DNA of 64,000 bases, from contig NZ_SRHY01000001.1 in the NCBI RefSeq assembly GCF_004565465.1, positions 372,001 to 436,000 of the forward strand, written 5' to 3'. Below the pieces are notes generated by a model that made no database searches, was not told where the DNA came from, and worked only from the letters and a program-made list of their open reading frames with translations. Position numbers and translations under genes: made by a program. Positions 39,218 to 49,040 of this stretch are shown here, in pieces. Within the stretch, counting starts at the first letter, position 1, and each line of letters begins with the position of its first letter. The DNA comes from Lentibacillus salicampi. Lineage in GTDB: Bacteria > Bacillota > Bacilli > Bacillales > Amphibacillaceae.

Positions 39218-41515
39218 GTGGCAAAGAAAAAAAGAAGGAAAAAGAAAAATCAATTAAATAAGCAAGTGAAATATGAATTGCTGGGACTATTATTTATATT
39301 TCTGGCCATTTTTGGCAGTGGTGCCAGTGCTATTAGTGATGGGGCAATTCCTGGTGGTCTTGAACATATTTTCAGGTTTTTTCTTGGGATCTGGTATTTT
39401 ATCGCTTCATTATTTTTACTTGTGACCGGGATCGTTTTAATGGTAAAACGTCGGTTCCCCTACTTTTTCAGTAAAAAATTAATAGGTTTTTATATCATAT
39501 TTGGAGGCGTCTTATTACTGACGCACATTCAAACATATGAAAGATTGCTTGTTTCCTCAGAAGAAACGTCGATTCTCCAGGCAACATGGAATCAGTTCTT
39601 TGCTTTTGTAGAAGGCAGTGCTGATTCTTTACAGACAGGCGGCGGAATGCTGGGAGCTATTCTGTTTACATTTTGTTATTTTTTATTTTCTTCCGTTGGC
39701 GCCAAAATCGTGGCTGTTTTTTCAATTTTAATCGGTATTATGTTTATGACTGAGTTTTCATTGGGTGAATTCTTTTCTAAGTGGAGTAAACGCCTGACAG
39801 AGATGGTCAAATCGATTAAAGAACGCATGACGGCAGCCCGCGAAAAACGTCTGGAGTCCACTCAGAGTGATGGTTATGAAATGCAGCCGGAACCCGATCA
39901 TGAACCAGCGCAAGATAAGGAGCCTGTTATTCAGGATTTTACGGATGTGGCTTATTCTTTCGACACGCGTGAACCGGAACATCATACGGATGCTGTACAG
40001 GAAACAGCTAATACGGATGATACGGCCAATACAGAAATACAAGTGCAAGACGATAGTCCACTGCCGATGACTGAAGCTGAAAATCATGAATATGAATTGC
40101 CATCATTAAACTTGCTTGCTGAACCAACGCATAGCTCACAACAGCAGGAAAAGTCACAAATTCAGGCGACAGTCAGAAAACTGGAACGAACATTTAACAG
40201 TTTCGGGGTTAAAGCTAGAGTAACTAAAGTACATGTCGGCCCTGCCGTTACGAAATATGAAGTATATCCTGAAGCCGGTGTAAAAGTCAGCAAAATTGTT
40301 AATTTACATGACGATCTGGCACTTGCCTTAGCAGCAAAAGATATTCGCATTGAGGCGCCGATACCCGGTAAATCCGCTGTAGGTATTGAAGTGCCTAACC
40401 AGGAAATAGCGATGGTCTCACTAAGAGAAGTACTGGATAATACATTCTCAAAACAATCTTCCAAACTATTATTTGCACTCGGTCGAGATATTTCCGGGGA
40501 TGCTATCGTCTCCGAACTGAGTAAAATGCCACATATGCTGATTGCCGGCGCAACTGGAAGCGGGAAAAGTGTTTGTGTGAATGGAATCATTACAACGATT
40601 CTGATGCGTGCCAAACCACATGAAGTTAAAATGATGATGATTGATCCGAAAAAAGTTGAATTGAATGTGTATAATGGCATACCACATTTATTGACGCCGG
40701 TTGTCACCGACCCGAAAAAGGCTTCAAGAGCATTGAAAAAGGTCGTAGCTGAAATGGAACGACGATATGATTTGTTTTCTGAAACAGGAACCCGTAACAT
40801 CGAAGGTTACAACGAGTACATTCACAGGTATAACCAGACAGCGTCGGAGGAAGAAAAGCAGCCAAACTTGCCGTATATTGTTGTATTGGTGGACGAGCTA
40901 GCTGATTTGATGATGGTTGCTTCCAATGATGTTGAAGATGCTATTACAAGACTAGCCCAAATGGCACGGGCTGCCGGGATTCATTTGATACTTGCAACAC
41001 AGCGTCCGTCTGTTGATGTCATTACAGGTGTCATTAAAGCAAATATCCCATCCCGTATAGCATTCAGTGTCTCATCTGCTACGGATTCACGGACTATTTT
41101 GGACTCCGGTGGTGCTGAGAAATTGTTGGGCCGCGGTGATATGTTGTTTATGCCTGTGGGGTCCTCTAAACCTACCAGAGTTCAGGGTGCATTTTTATCT
41201 GATGAAGAAGTGGAGCGGATTGTTGACCATTGCATTGATCAGCAAAAAGCTTCGTATCAGGAAGAAATGATTCCCGAAGAAACAAGTGAAGTGACCTCAG
41301 ATGTTGATGATGAATTATACGATGATGCTGTGCAAATGATAACAGAAATGCAAAGTGCCAGCGTATCCATGCTGCAGCGGCGTTTTCGGATTGGCTACAC
41401 AAGGGCAGCGCGCTTAATCGATGCCATGGAGGACCGCGGTATTGTCGGACCTTATGAGGGAAGTAAACCCCGAACAGTCCTTGTATCTCAGTCCAGTGAT
41501 GAAAAAACCTCATAA
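39218..41515 (+). CDS. spoIIIE: DNA translocase SpoIIIE/FtsK
   Basis: SpoIIIE, 765 residues, pumps the chromosome into the forespore and clears DNA from septa. Four N-terminal membrane helices (about residues 20-165) are followed by an acidic linker. The motor domain comes next, with Walker [10 protein letters not shown] near residue 445 and Walker [12 protein letters not shown]. The C-terminal gamma winged helix reads from [11 protein letters not shown] to [11 protein letters not shown] 39218 follows GAGGTG (39206-39211); the frame is open further upstream but that part lacks a ribosome site and covers the hairpin leader. Confidence 0.96.
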   Translation: MAKKKRRKKKNQLNKQVKYELLGLLFIFLAIFGSGASAISDGAIPGGLEHIFRFFLGIWYFIASLFLLVTGIVLMVKRRFPYFFSKKLIGFYIIFGGVLLLTHIQTYERLLVSSEETSILQATWNQFFAFVEGSADSLQTGGGMLGAILFTFCYFLFSSVGAKIVAVFSILIGIMFMTEFSLGEFFSKWSKRLTEMVKSIKERMTAAREKRLESTQSDGYEMQPEPDHEPAQDKEPVIQDFTDVAYSFDTREPEHHTDAVQETANTDDTANTEIQVQDDSPLPMTEAENHEYELPSLNLLAEPTHSSQQQEKSQIQATVRKLERTFNSFGVKARVTKVHVGPAVTKYEVYPEAGVKVSKIVNLHDDLALALAAKDIRIEAPIPGKSAVGIEVPNQEIAMVSLREVLDNTFSKQSSKLLFALGRDISGDAIVSELSKMPHMLIAGATGSGKSVCVNGIITTILMRAKPHEVKMMMIDPKKVELNVYNGIPHLLTPVVTDPKKASRALKKVVAEMERRYDLFSETGTRNIEGYNEYIHRYNQTASEEEKQPNLPYIVVLVDELADLMMVASNDVEDAITRLAQMARAAGIHLILATQRPSVDVITGVIKANIPSRIAFSVSSATDSRTILDSGGAEKLLGRGDMLFMPVGSSKPTRVQGAFLSDEEVERIVDHCIDQQKASYQEEMIPEETSEVTSDVDDELYDDAVQMITEMQSASVSMLQRRFRIGYTRAARLIDAMEDRGIVGPYEGSKPRTVLVSQSSDEKTS

Positions 41516-41526
41516 TTCACCAATTG

Positions 41527-41559
41527 AACGGACATGATCCATAAAGGCTGTCCGTTTTC
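41527..41559 (+). terminator. Terminator after spoIIIE
   Basis: AACGGACA (41527-41534) pairs with TGTCCGTT (41549-41556), followed by TT. Confidence 0.65.
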
Positions 41560-41682
41560 AATGAATCTTTGGTCCTGCCAGTTGTGGTGGGATCAAATAA
41601 ATTTTGAGAAACTTTGCCTATAACTATTTATTTATTCTGTAGAACGTGTTATATTTATGTCGAACTATAGATTAGTCATACG

Positions 41683-41728
41683 TCAGATGTCAGATCTCTG
41701 ATAGATTGATATATATCTGAGAAACGTG
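41683..41728 (+). promoter_or_regulatory. TCAGA/TCTGA operator cluster upstream of the GntR gene
   Basis: TCAGATCTCTGA (41690-41701) is a palindrome with TCAGA/TCTGA arms. Another TCAGA half-site lies at 41683-41687 and another TCTGA at about 41718-41722. This cluster about 30-65 bases before the GntR start is a natural candidate for its autoregulatory operator. Inferred from symmetry alone. Confidence 0.4.
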
Positions 41729-41748
41729 AATTAAGGGGGAGGGACATC

Positions 41749-42474
41749 GTGTCGCTTAAGATCGATTCGCGTCATTTATACTTACAAGTTATTGATCAAA
41801 TCAAACGTGATATTGAAAGCGGTAAATATAAAACAAAACAAAAACTCCCATCAGAATTTCAGCTTTCCAGGGATCTGGGAGTCTCCCGTGCGACACTGCG
41901 TGAAGCATTAAGGATTCTTGAAGAGGAAAATATTGTAACGCGCCGGCATGGTGTCGGTACATTCGTCAATCCCAAGCCTATTTTTTCGTCGGGGATTGAA
42001 CAACTGAACAGTGTTACGAATATGATTGAGCAGTCCGGGAAGATGCCTGGATCTCAATTCCTGTCCACAGAAATCCAGGAACCTACAGAAGACGAGCAAT
42101 TGAAATTTTCACCAAAGAAAATGAATACATTAGCAAAAATCGAACGTGTCCGGACTGCAGATAATGTACCTGTCGTGTTTTGTATTGATAAACTGCCAGT
42201 GGGTTTAATACCATTGGATTGTGTACACAAAGCTGATTCATTATTTAAATTAATGGAAGAGTTTTCCGGGAAACATATAGCTTATGCCGTTACATACATT
42301 GAGCCTGTCAGCTACCACGATCGAATCTATGACATTTTAAAATGTGATCCAGAGCAATCATTGTTGTTATTGAAACAAATGCACTATACCGATGAAGATG
42401 AGCCGGTGTTGTATTCTGCAAACTTCTTCCGTTCAGATTTATTCAGTTTCCACGTTTTAAGGAAACGTGTGTAA
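41749..42474 (+). CDS. ymfC: GntR-family (HutC type) transcriptional regulator
   Basis: A 241-residue regulator. The N-terminal winged helix ([55 protein letters not shown] then RHGVGTFV) is of the GntR family. The C-terminal part (from about 90) is a UTRA ligand-binding domain, which places it in the HutC subfamily. It matches YmfC by position after spoIIIE. It is probably the regulator of the nucleoside importer genes that follow, judged by adjacency. GTG 41749 follows GGGGGAGGG. Confidence 0.88.
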   Translation: MSLKIDSRHLYLQVIDQIKRDIESGKYKTKQKLPSEFQLSRDLGVSRATLREALRILEEENIVTRRHGVGTFVNPKPIFSSGIEQLNSVTNMIEQSGKMPGSQFLSTEIQEPTEDEQLKFSPKKMNTLAKIERVRTADNVPVVFCIDKLPVGLIPLDCVHKADSLFKLMEEFSGKHIAYAVTYIEPVSYHDRIYDILKCDPEQSLLLLKQMHYTDEDEPVLYSANFFRSDLFSFHVLRKRV

Positions 42475-42490
42475 GGGATTTCATTTAAGA

Positions 42491-42713
42491 GCAGGTGTAA
42501 AAAGATTGGTGAAAATGACACGTCGGAATAGTACTTCTGCTAAACCCCTTCACGTTAAACGCCGGCGAGGAATTCAACGTGTATAAGTCGATGCACGGGA
42601 ACTCGCACTTCCTTGAACGTTGACGCGATGGACGTGTTAATGGAGAGGCCCGTAATTGTCACACGGGGACTTCGCCTGGCGGTCTTTTCTCCTCTTTTTT
42701 GAACACGTACTTT
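42491..42713 (+). repeat. Interspersed repeat copy (223 bp) after ymfC
   Basis: Its left part contains GGTGAAAATGACACGTCG (42508-42525), identical to the copy after polC, and it ends TTTTTTGAACACGTACTTT (42695-42713). The left terminus has drifted (GTGTAAAAAGATT in place of GTTGTTCAAAAAGTC). The middle is unlike the other copies. It lies 17 bases after the ymfC stop. The remaining bases to 42799 hold only an AAGGAGG without a following gene, and no purine riboswitch. Confidence 0.7.
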
Positions 42714-42799
42714 AAGGAGGTGATCGTGAAATAAAGTCAGTCAATATCTAAGTATGTTAATTTGCCATCCATCTTTTTTAAAACCAGGGGGTATTAAGT

Positions 42800-43924
42800 G
42801 TGAAAAACCGGAAATTTGTTTTATTATTTGCTTTGTTGCTGAGTCTTGGAATGCTACTGGCAGCCTGTGGTGGCGGTGACTCTGGAGAAGGAAGCACTGA
42901 TTCTGAAGCCGCCTCAGACAATGAAGGCAATGAATCGGGTGAAGAAGCATCAACCGACTTTTCGGCCGGAATGGTAACGGACGTTGGCGGTGTTGATGAC
43001 AAGTCGTTTAACCAGTCTGCATGGGAAGGACTCAAGGCGTGGGGAGAAGAGCACAGTCTGGAAAAGGGAAAAGGGTTTGATTATGCTCAATCAAACAGCG
43101 ACTCAGACTATTTGCCAAATTTGAATACACTTGTCCGTGAAGAATATAATTTGGTGTTTGGGATCGGGTACAAATTGGAAGATGCCATTAAAGATGTCGC
43201 AGAGCAATATCCTGACACAAACTTTGCGATTGTTGACTCTGTTGTTGAAGGCGATAATATCGCAAGTATTACGTTCGCCGACCATGAAGGTTCATTCCTT
43301 GCCGGTGTGGCAGCTGCGAAGAAAACAAAAACAAATAAAGTTGGCTTTGTAGGTGGTACGGATTCCGACCTGATTAATAAATTCGAATCCGGCTTCAGAG
43401 CGGGTGTGAAAACGGTGAATCCTGATATTGAAATTGATGTTCAATATGCGGGCGCTTTCGATGCTCCGGATGATGGAAAGTTGATTGCAAGCAACATGTA
43501 TTCCAATGAAATCGATGTTATTTACCACTCGTCTGGTGCGACAGGCAATGGGGTATTTGCACAGGCAAAAGACATTAAAAACAATGAGCCTGACCGTGAA
43601 ATCTGGGTGATCGGGGTTGACCGTGATCAATACGCAGAAGGTGAGATCGGTGATCATAACGTCACATTAACATCAATGATTAAACGTGTGGACAATTCCG
43701 TGCAGGAAGTAAGCAATCAAGCCATGAATGGTGATTTCCCCGGCGGTGAGGCATTGGAATTTGGGGTTGAAGACGAAGGCGTCGGACTTGCTGACACTAA
43801 TGAAGAGGCCTACACGGAGGAAATCTCCGGGGCCGTTGATGAGTGGAAACAGAAAATCATTGACGGTGAAGTAGAAGTACCACAAACACATGATGAATTG
43901 GATGACTATCTAGATTCACTTTAA
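42800..43924 (+). CDS. nupN: BMP-family nucleoside-binding lipoprotein
   Basis: A 374-residue substrate-binding lipoprotein of the BMP/PnrA family. The signal peptide ends in the lipobox LLAAC with Cys at residue 23, followed by a Gly/Ser/Glu-rich linker. The domain then shows AGMVTDVGGVDDKSFNQSAWEGL, NLVFGIGYKLEDAI, FADHEGSFLAGVAA, GFVGGTDSDLINKFESGF and VIGVDRDQY, all typical. It delivers purine or other nucleosides to the ABC permease encoded next (YufN/NupN of B. subtilis). GTG 42800 follows AGGGGGT. Confidence 0.9.
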   Translation: MKNRKFVLLFALLLSLGMLLAACGGGDSGEGSTDSEAASDNEGNESGEEASTDFSAGMVTDVGGVDDKSFNQSAWEGLKAWGEEHSLEKGKGFDYAQSNSDSDYLPNLNTLVREEYNLVFGIGYKLEDAIKDVAEQYPDTNFAIVDSVVEGDNIASITFADHEGSFLAGVAAAKKTKTNKVGFVGGTDSDLINKFESGFRAGVKTVNPDIEIDVQYAGAFDAPDDGKLIASNMYSNEIDVIYHSSGATGNGVFAQAKDIKNNEPDREIWVIGVDRDQYAEGEIGDHNVTLTSMIKRVDNSVQEVSNQAMNGDFPGGEALEFGVEDEGVGLADTNEEAYTEEISGAVDEWKQKIIDGEVEVPQTHDELDDYLDSL

Positions 43925-43936
43925 AATGATTGATAG

Positions 43937-43966
43937 AAAAAGGCTGGTCCAGGCCAGTCTTTTTCT
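43937..43966 (+). terminator. Terminator after the binding-protein gene
   Basis: AAAAAGGCTGG-TCCA-GGCCAGTCTTTTT forms a stem with a short loop and T-run. Partial read-through here would give more binding protein than transporter. A second weaker inverted repeat (CAAATGAA with TTCATTTG) lies at about 44000-44035. Confidence 0.7.
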
Positions 43967-44099
43967 TCTGAATTGAACAGCCCAAAAAGTAAAAATTTTC
44001 AAATGAAGTGTTACCTCCTCCCCCTTTTCATTTGGCAATTTTTAATTGAGCTATTCGTTGATTTCACAAAATCAACTTCAACCTAAGGAGTGATCAAAC

Positions 44100-45626
44100 G
44101 TGGATTATGTCGTTGAAATGTTAAATATACGCAAAGAGTTTCCCGGCGTTGTTGCCAATGATAATGTGACGTTACAGCTTAAAAAAGGTGAAATTCACGC
44201 TTTGTTAGGTGAAAATGGCGCTGGAAAGTCGACATTGATGAATGTGCTATTTGGCTTGTATGCGCCGGAAAAAGGGCAAATTCGTGTTAATGGCGAAGAA
44301 GCCAAAATCACCGATCCAAATGTCGCCAACGAACTGGGAATTGGAATGGTTCATCAGCACTTCATGCTGGTCGAACCATTCACAGTTACTCAAAACATTA
44401 TTTTGGGGAGTGAGCCGACAACATTCGGCAAAATCAATCTGCGAAAGGCAGAGCAAGAAGTTCAGGCGTTATCAGACAGGTATGGCCTGAAAGTTGATGC
44501 TACCGCGAGGATTAGAGATATATCGGTTGGGATGCAGCAACGGGTGGAAATTTTAAAAACACTTTACCGTGGTGCAGAGGTCTTAATTTTTGACGAGCCG
44601 ACCGCCGTGTTAACACCACAAGAAATAACTGAGCTGATGCAGATAATGAACGCGCTGACCGATGAGGGCAAATCCATTATTCTAATTACGCATAAATTAA
44701 AAGAAATTATGGAGATAAGTGAGCGGTGTACAGTGATTCGCAAAGGGAGAGGAATTGACACGGTCAATGTAGCTGACACTTCCGTTACAGAGCTTGCTTC
44801 GCTTATGGTCGGCAGAGATGTCAGTTTTGAGGTGGAGAAGAGGCCATCTGAACCTGAGGAAACAGTGCTGAAAGTCCGGGATCTGGTGGTAAAAGACAGC
44901 CGCAAAGTCGAGATGGTAAAAGGAATGAATCTGGAAGTGCGCGCCGGTGAAATTGTTGGAGTTGCTGGTGTAGACGGTAACGGCCAATCCGAATTGATCG
45001 AGGCGATCACCGGTCTTCAAAAATCCGAATCCGGAAATATTTTAGTGAGAGATAAAGAAATTACTAATCTCTCCCCTCGAAAAGTCACCGAAAGCGGAAT
45101 AGGCCATATTCCACAGGACCGTCATAAATATGGTCTGGTCCTGGATTATACGATTGGCGAAAATATGGTGCTGCAAACCTATTATAAGAAACCATATTCA
45201 AAATACAAAATATTGAACAAAAAAGAGATTTATAAAAAGGCGAATGCATTAATTGAGGAATACGATGTCAGAACTCCAAGCGCCTATACGAAAGCAAGTG
45301 CTTTATCCGGGGGTAATCAGCAAAAAGCCATTATCGGTCGGGAAGTGGACCGGTCACCGGATTTGCTGATTGCAGCTCAACCGACAAGAGGATTGGATGT
45401 CGGAGCAATTGAATTTATTCACAAAAGATTGATAGAAGAACGGGATAAAGGGAAAGCCGTGTTATTAATTTCGTTTGAGCTGGATGAAATACTGGATGTC
45501 AGTGACCGGATTGCTGTCATGTTTGACGGAAAAAATGTTGCGGAAGTTAAACCTGATGAGACGGATGAAAATGAGCTTGGTCTGCTAATGGCGGGAAGCA
45601 AGAAAGAAAAGGCAGGTGGAAAATAA
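44100..45626 (+). CDS. nupO: Nucleoside ABC transporter, ATP-binding protein (two ABC domains)
   Basis: A 508-residue ATPase with two fused ABC domains, as in sugar/nucleoside CUT2-like importers. The first domain has Walker A GENGAGKST near residue 40, the signature-like SVGMQQRVEILKTLYRGA and Walker B VLIFDEPTAVLTP. The second has the degenerate GVDGNGQSELIEAITG, SGGNQQKAIIGREV and LLIAAQPTRGLDVGA. It corresponds to NupO/YufO. GTG 44100 follows AAGGAGTG. Its stop overlaps the start of nupP by one base. Confidence 0.93.
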   Translation: MDYVVEMLNIRKEFPGVVANDNVTLQLKKGEIHALLGENGAGKSTLMNVLFGLYAPEKGQIRVNGEEAKITDPNVANELGIGMVHQHFMLVEPFTVTQNIILGSEPTTFGKINLRKAEQEVQALSDRYGLKVDATARIRDISVGMQQRVEILKTLYRGAEVLIFDEPTAVLTPQEITELMQIMNALTDEGKSIILITHKLKEIMEISERCTVIRKGRGIDTVNVADTSVTELASLMVGRDVSFEVEKRPSEPEETVLKVRDLVVKDSRKVEMVKGMNLEVRAGEIVGVAGVDGNGQSELIEAITGLQKSESGNILVRDKEITNLSPRKVTESGIGHIPQDRHKYGLVLDYTIGENMVLQTYYKKPYSKYKILNKKEIYKKANALIEEYDVRTPSAYTKASALSGGNQQKAIIGREVDRSPDLLIAAQPTRGLDVGAIEFIHKRLIEERDKGKAVLLISFELDEILDVSDRIAVMFDGKNVAEVKPDETDENELGLLMAGSKKEKAGGK

Positions 45627-46672
45627 TGAATTCCAATAGACTTTTTAATATTCTTGTTCCACTTATTTCTGTTTTGATTGGTTTGTTTGCCGGGGCACTT
45701 ATCATGCTTGGCTTTGGTTATAATCCGATTACAGGATATGTGGCATTGTGGAATGGCGCATTCGGTGATTTATACTATTTCGGTGAAACAATCCGACAAG
45801 TGACGCCCTACATATTAACAGGTTTGGCGGTAGCATTCGCCTTTCGAACTGGCCTTTTCAATATTGGTGCTGAAGGACAGGTGATTGTCGGATGGCTTGC
45901 TGCCGTATGGGTTGGTACAACAATTGAAGCTCCCATGTATATTCATTTGCCTTTAGCGATTATTGCTGCAGCTGCTGCCGGGGCATTATGGGGGTTCATA
46001 CCAGGTCTTTTAAAGGCAACCAGAGGCGTGCATGAAGTGATTATAACCATTATGTTAAACTACACGGCATTATATTCCGCCAACGCGATTGTCAGGAATG
46101 TTCTGTCGGACAATGAAGATAAAACACCAGATGTTGCCGCGACAGCATCACTGGCATCAGAGTGGTTTCAAAACATGACGTTTTTTTCCCGTATGCATTA
46201 CGGGATATTCATTGCCCTGTTTGCGGCTGTTATTATGTGGTTCCTAATTGAACGGACAACGATAGGGTATGAGCTTAAATCAGTCGGTTTTAATCAACAT
46301 GCTTCCAAATATGCCGGTATGAGTGTAAAGCGGAATATCATTCTGTCCATGGTTATTGCCGGGGCTTTTGCTGGCATGGCCGGTTCAATGGAAGGGCTGG
46401 GAACCTTTGGTTATATGTCTGTGCAATCGGGATTTAACAATCTTGGTTTTGACGGGATAGCTGTTGCTTTGTTAGGTGCCAATACTGCTTTAGGTGTTGT
46501 GCTGGCCGCCCTTTTGTTCGGTACACTCAAAGTAGGTGCTTTAAATATGCCAACCGAAGCAGGAGTGCCGACCGAATTGGTTGATATTATTATCGCGCTG
46601 ATTATTTTCTTTGTTGCGTCAAGTTATATCATTCGCTGGGTTATACTTCGCTTTAAAAAGGAGGAGAAATAA
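45626..46672 (+). CDS. nupP: Nucleoside ABC transporter permease (first subunit)
   Basis: A 348-residue permease with about nine hydrophobic helices, of the BPD_transp_2 family. The motif FRTGLFNIGAEGQVIVGWLAAVW near residue 70 and the central VHEVIITIMLNYTALY segment are characteristic, as is SVGFNQHASKYAGMSVKRNI. It pairs with NupQ to form the membrane channel. One-base overlap with nupO shows co-translation. Confidence 0.93.
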   Translation: MNSNRLFNILVPLISVLIGLFAGALIMLGFGYNPITGYVALWNGAFGDLYYFGETIRQVTPYILTGLAVAFAFRTGLFNIGAEGQVIVGWLAAVWVGTTIEAPMYIHLPLAIIAAAAAGALWGFIPGLLKATRGVHEVIITIMLNYTALYSANAIVRNVLSDNEDKTPDVAATASLASEWFQNMTFFSRMHYGIFIALFAAVIMWFLIERTTIGYELKSVGFNQHASKYAGMSVKRNIILSMVIAGAFAGMAGSMEGLGTFGYMSVQSGFNNLGFDGIAVALLGANTALGVVLAALLFGTLKVGALNMPTEAGVPTELVDIIIALIIFFVASSYIIRWVILRFKKEEK

Positions 46673-47632
46673 ATGGGACTTGTTGATCTCTTGCAGTCGA
46701 TTATTCCACCGGCATTGTTCTTTTCAGCGCCTTTAATATTTACAGCATTAGGCGGAGTATTCAGTGAACGTTCCGGTGTTGTCAACATAGGACTGGAAGG
46801 CTTAATGGTCATGGGAGCATTTGTCGGCATTATATTTAATCTGACATTTGGTGATGCGCTTGGCGTCTGGGCGCCATGGGTATCCATATTTGTTGCAATG
46901 GTTGTCTCAGCCCTTTTCTCTGTTATTCATGCTGTTGCTGCCGTGTCATTCCGTGCAGATCAGGTTGTCAGCGGTGTGGCCATCAACTTCCTGGCTTTAG
47001 GTTTGGGAGTGTTTCTAACTAAACAATGGTATGGAAGGGGCCAAACGGACATGGTGTCCCACCAGTTTTTCACCCGGGACATTCCATTTCTTTCTGATAT
47101 ACCAGTGATAGGCGACATATTCTTCCAGGGTATCTATTGGACGTCATATTTGGCAATTGCTTTGTCATTTGTGGCATGGTACGTCCTTTATAAAACGCCC
47201 TTTGGCCTGCGTCTTCGTTCGGTAGGGGAACATCCAATGGCTGCAGACACAAACGGAATAAGTGTTTACAAAATGCGTTACATCGCTGTTATCCTCTCGG
47301 GTGCACTCGGCGGTTTGGGCGGATCGGTGTTTGCGCTGACGATCGCATTGAACTTTTCCCATGCGACCATCGTCGGGCAGGGCTTTATGTCATTGGCGGC
47401 CGTCATTTTCGGAAAATGGCATCCGCTGGGGGCGATGGGAGCTGCGTTGTTTTTTGGCTTTGCTCAAAGTTTGAGTGTCATCAGCGGCGGTGTCCCAGTA
47501 CTTGAAGATGTACCACAAGTATTCCTGCTGATCGCTCCATATATATTAACGATTTTGGCATTGGCTGGGTTCATTGGGCGTGCTGAAGCACCAAGAGCCA
47601 ATGGTGAGCCATATATAAAAGGGACACGCTAA
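46673..47632 (+). CDS. nupQ: Nucleoside ABC transporter permease (second subunit)
   Basis: A 319-residue permease of the same family as NupP. The motif GGVFSERSGVVNIGLEGLMVMGAF near residue 25 is the NupQ/YufQ signature, and SVGEHPMAADTNGISVYKMRYIAVILSGALGGLGGS lies near residue 190. It starts right after the nupP stop codon and ends the unit; a strong terminator follows. Confidence 0.93.
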   Translation: MGLVDLLQSIIPPALFFSAPLIFTALGGVFSERSGVVNIGLEGLMVMGAFVGIIFNLTFGDALGVWAPWVSIFVAMVVSALFSVIHAVAAVSFRADQVVSGVAINFLALGLGVFLTKQWYGRGQTDMVSHQFFTRDIPFLSDIPVIGDIFFQGIYWTSYLAIALSFVAWYVLYKTPFGLRLRSVGEHPMAADTNGISVYKMRYIAVILSGALGGLGGSVFALTIALNFSHATIVGQGFMSLAAVIFGKWHPLGAMGAALFFGFAQSLSVISGGVPVLEDVPQVFLLIAPYILTILALAGFIGRAEAPRANGEPYIKGTR

Positions 47633-47639
47633 TACTGTG

Positions 47640-47675
47640 CCTGAGTTGCTTTTATAATAAGCAGCTCAGGTTTTT
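47640..47675 (+). terminator. Terminator after nupQ
   Basis: CCTGAGTTGCTT (from 47640) pairs with AAGCAGCTCAGG (47659-47670), followed by TTTTT. Confidence 0.85.
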
Positions 47676-47683
47676 GCTATAAT
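47675..47683 (+). promoter_or_regulatory. Extended -10 promoter candidate for ymfF
   Basis: TGCTATAAT at 47675-47683 (TGn plus perfect -10) directly follows the nupQ terminator and lies about 70 bases before ymfF. Confidence 0.5.
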
Positions 47684-47750
47684 ATAATAAGGTATATAAG
47701 CCACACTAAGGAAGAACGGATTAAACGGTTTACATAAGGGAGGACCCTGA

Positions 47751-49040
47751 ATGAATGAAACCTATGAAGAGGTCGTGTACAAAAATGGAATCAATTTTCA
47801 TTTTGTGCCAACTGAAAAATTCAAAACGATTTCTATAACAGCTAAGTTTATGGCCCCATTGAAACAAGATACGATAACACAGCGTGCGTTGCTGCCATAT
47901 GTACTGCAGCAGGGCACATCATCCTATCCTGATCGGAGTACTCTTCAGAAGAAATTGGATCATTTATACGGTGCAGTCCTAACAATGGATGGTTCCAAAA
48001 AAGGTAATCATCATATTGTGACAATTCGTCTTGAAACAGCCAACCAAAAATTTATTTCAGAGGAATCTGCCATCATCGATGAGGCCGTTACGCTGTTCAA
48101 GGAGATTATTTTCAATCCCAATCATCCGGATGGTGCTTTTCCTCCTGCTGTTGTAGACAGGGAAAAGAATACATTGAAACAAAAAATAAATGCTATTACA
48201 GATGATAAAATACATTTCGCCAATATGCGGCTCATCGATGAGATGTGTCATGATGAACGGTATCAACTGCACGTACACGGATATGAAGACGATTTGGAGT
48301 GGATAACGGCCGAAAACTTATATGCGTATTACCAGTCCCTGTTACAAGAAGATCAGCTCGATATTTATGTCTCAGGGGATATTGACTGTGACGACATGAA
48401 AGCGAAACTCTTTTCAGCATTTCAGCGTGAGGGTAGCTCGATGCTGCAAGAAGATGTACTGGAAGTGGAAAAACAAAAGGAAGAGCCACATGTTGTCATT
48501 GAAAAACAGCGCATTCAACAGGCAAAATTACACTTCGGCTATCGGACCCATATTACGTTCCAGGATGATGACTATTTTGCGTTGCATGTTTTTAATGGAT
48601 TATTTGGCGGGTTTCCAAGTTCTAAATTGTTTATCAATGTCCGGGAAAAAAACAGCCTTGCTTACTACGCGGCGTCACAATTTGAAAGTCATAAAGGATT
48701 ATTGTTTGTGTTCAGTGGCATTGCACCTGAAGATTATCAGCAGGCAAGGGAAATCATTGAACGGCAAATGGATGCCATGAAAAAGGGTGATTTTTCCGAA
48801 GGAGACATGGCCAATACAAAAGAACTGATCATTCATCAGATGCTTGAAACAACGGATCATTCGAAAGGATTGGTTGAATTGCTTTATCAGCAGGTTGTCG
48901 GCGAAACGGATCGGTCCCCGGATACCTTAATGGAAGGTATTAAACGTGTCAGCAAAGAAGATGTCATACAGGTTGCCAGTAAACTGGAGTTGGACACCAT
49001 TTATTTATTGACCGCTCAAGGGAGTGATTCAGATGAATAA
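47751..49040 (+). CDS. ymfF: M16-family peptidase-like protein YmfF (lacks zinc motif)
   Basis: A 429-residue M16-fold protein. The place where the zinc motif HxxEH would stand reads LLPYVLQQGT, so this subunit cannot bind zinc in the usual way. The C-terminal half (LFGGFPSSKLFINVREKNSLAYYAASQFE near 285) carries the partner R/Y motif. Such pairs act as heterodimers, with the active site in the other subunit, here probably YmfH, which overlaps it by 8 bases. Confidence 0.9.
   Translation: MNETYEEVVYKNGINFHFVPTEKFKTISITAKFMAPLKQDTITQRALLPYVLQQGTSSYPDRSTLQKKLDHLYGAVLTMDGSKKGNHHIVTIRLETANQKFISEESAIIDEAVTLFKEIIFNPNHPDGAFPPAVVDREKNTLKQKINAITDDKIHFANMRLIDEMCHDERYQLHVHGYEDDLEWITAENLYAYYQSLLQEDQLDIYVSGDIDCDDMKAKLFSAFQREGSSMLQEDVLEVEKQKEEPHVVIEKQRIQQAKLHFGYRTHITFQDDDYFALHVFNGLFGGFPSSKLFINVREKNSLAYYAASQFESHKGLLFVFSGIAPEDYQQAREIIERQMDAMKKGDFSEGDMANTKELIIHQMLETTDHSKGLVELLYQQVVGETDRSPDTLMEGIKRVSKEDVIQVASKLELDTIYLLTAQGSDSDE

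Noticed and set aside
42714-42799. Purine riboswitch before the nucleoside-binding protein gene
   Set aside because: I looked for the purine aptamer's conserved junction and loops and did not find them; the region is too short.
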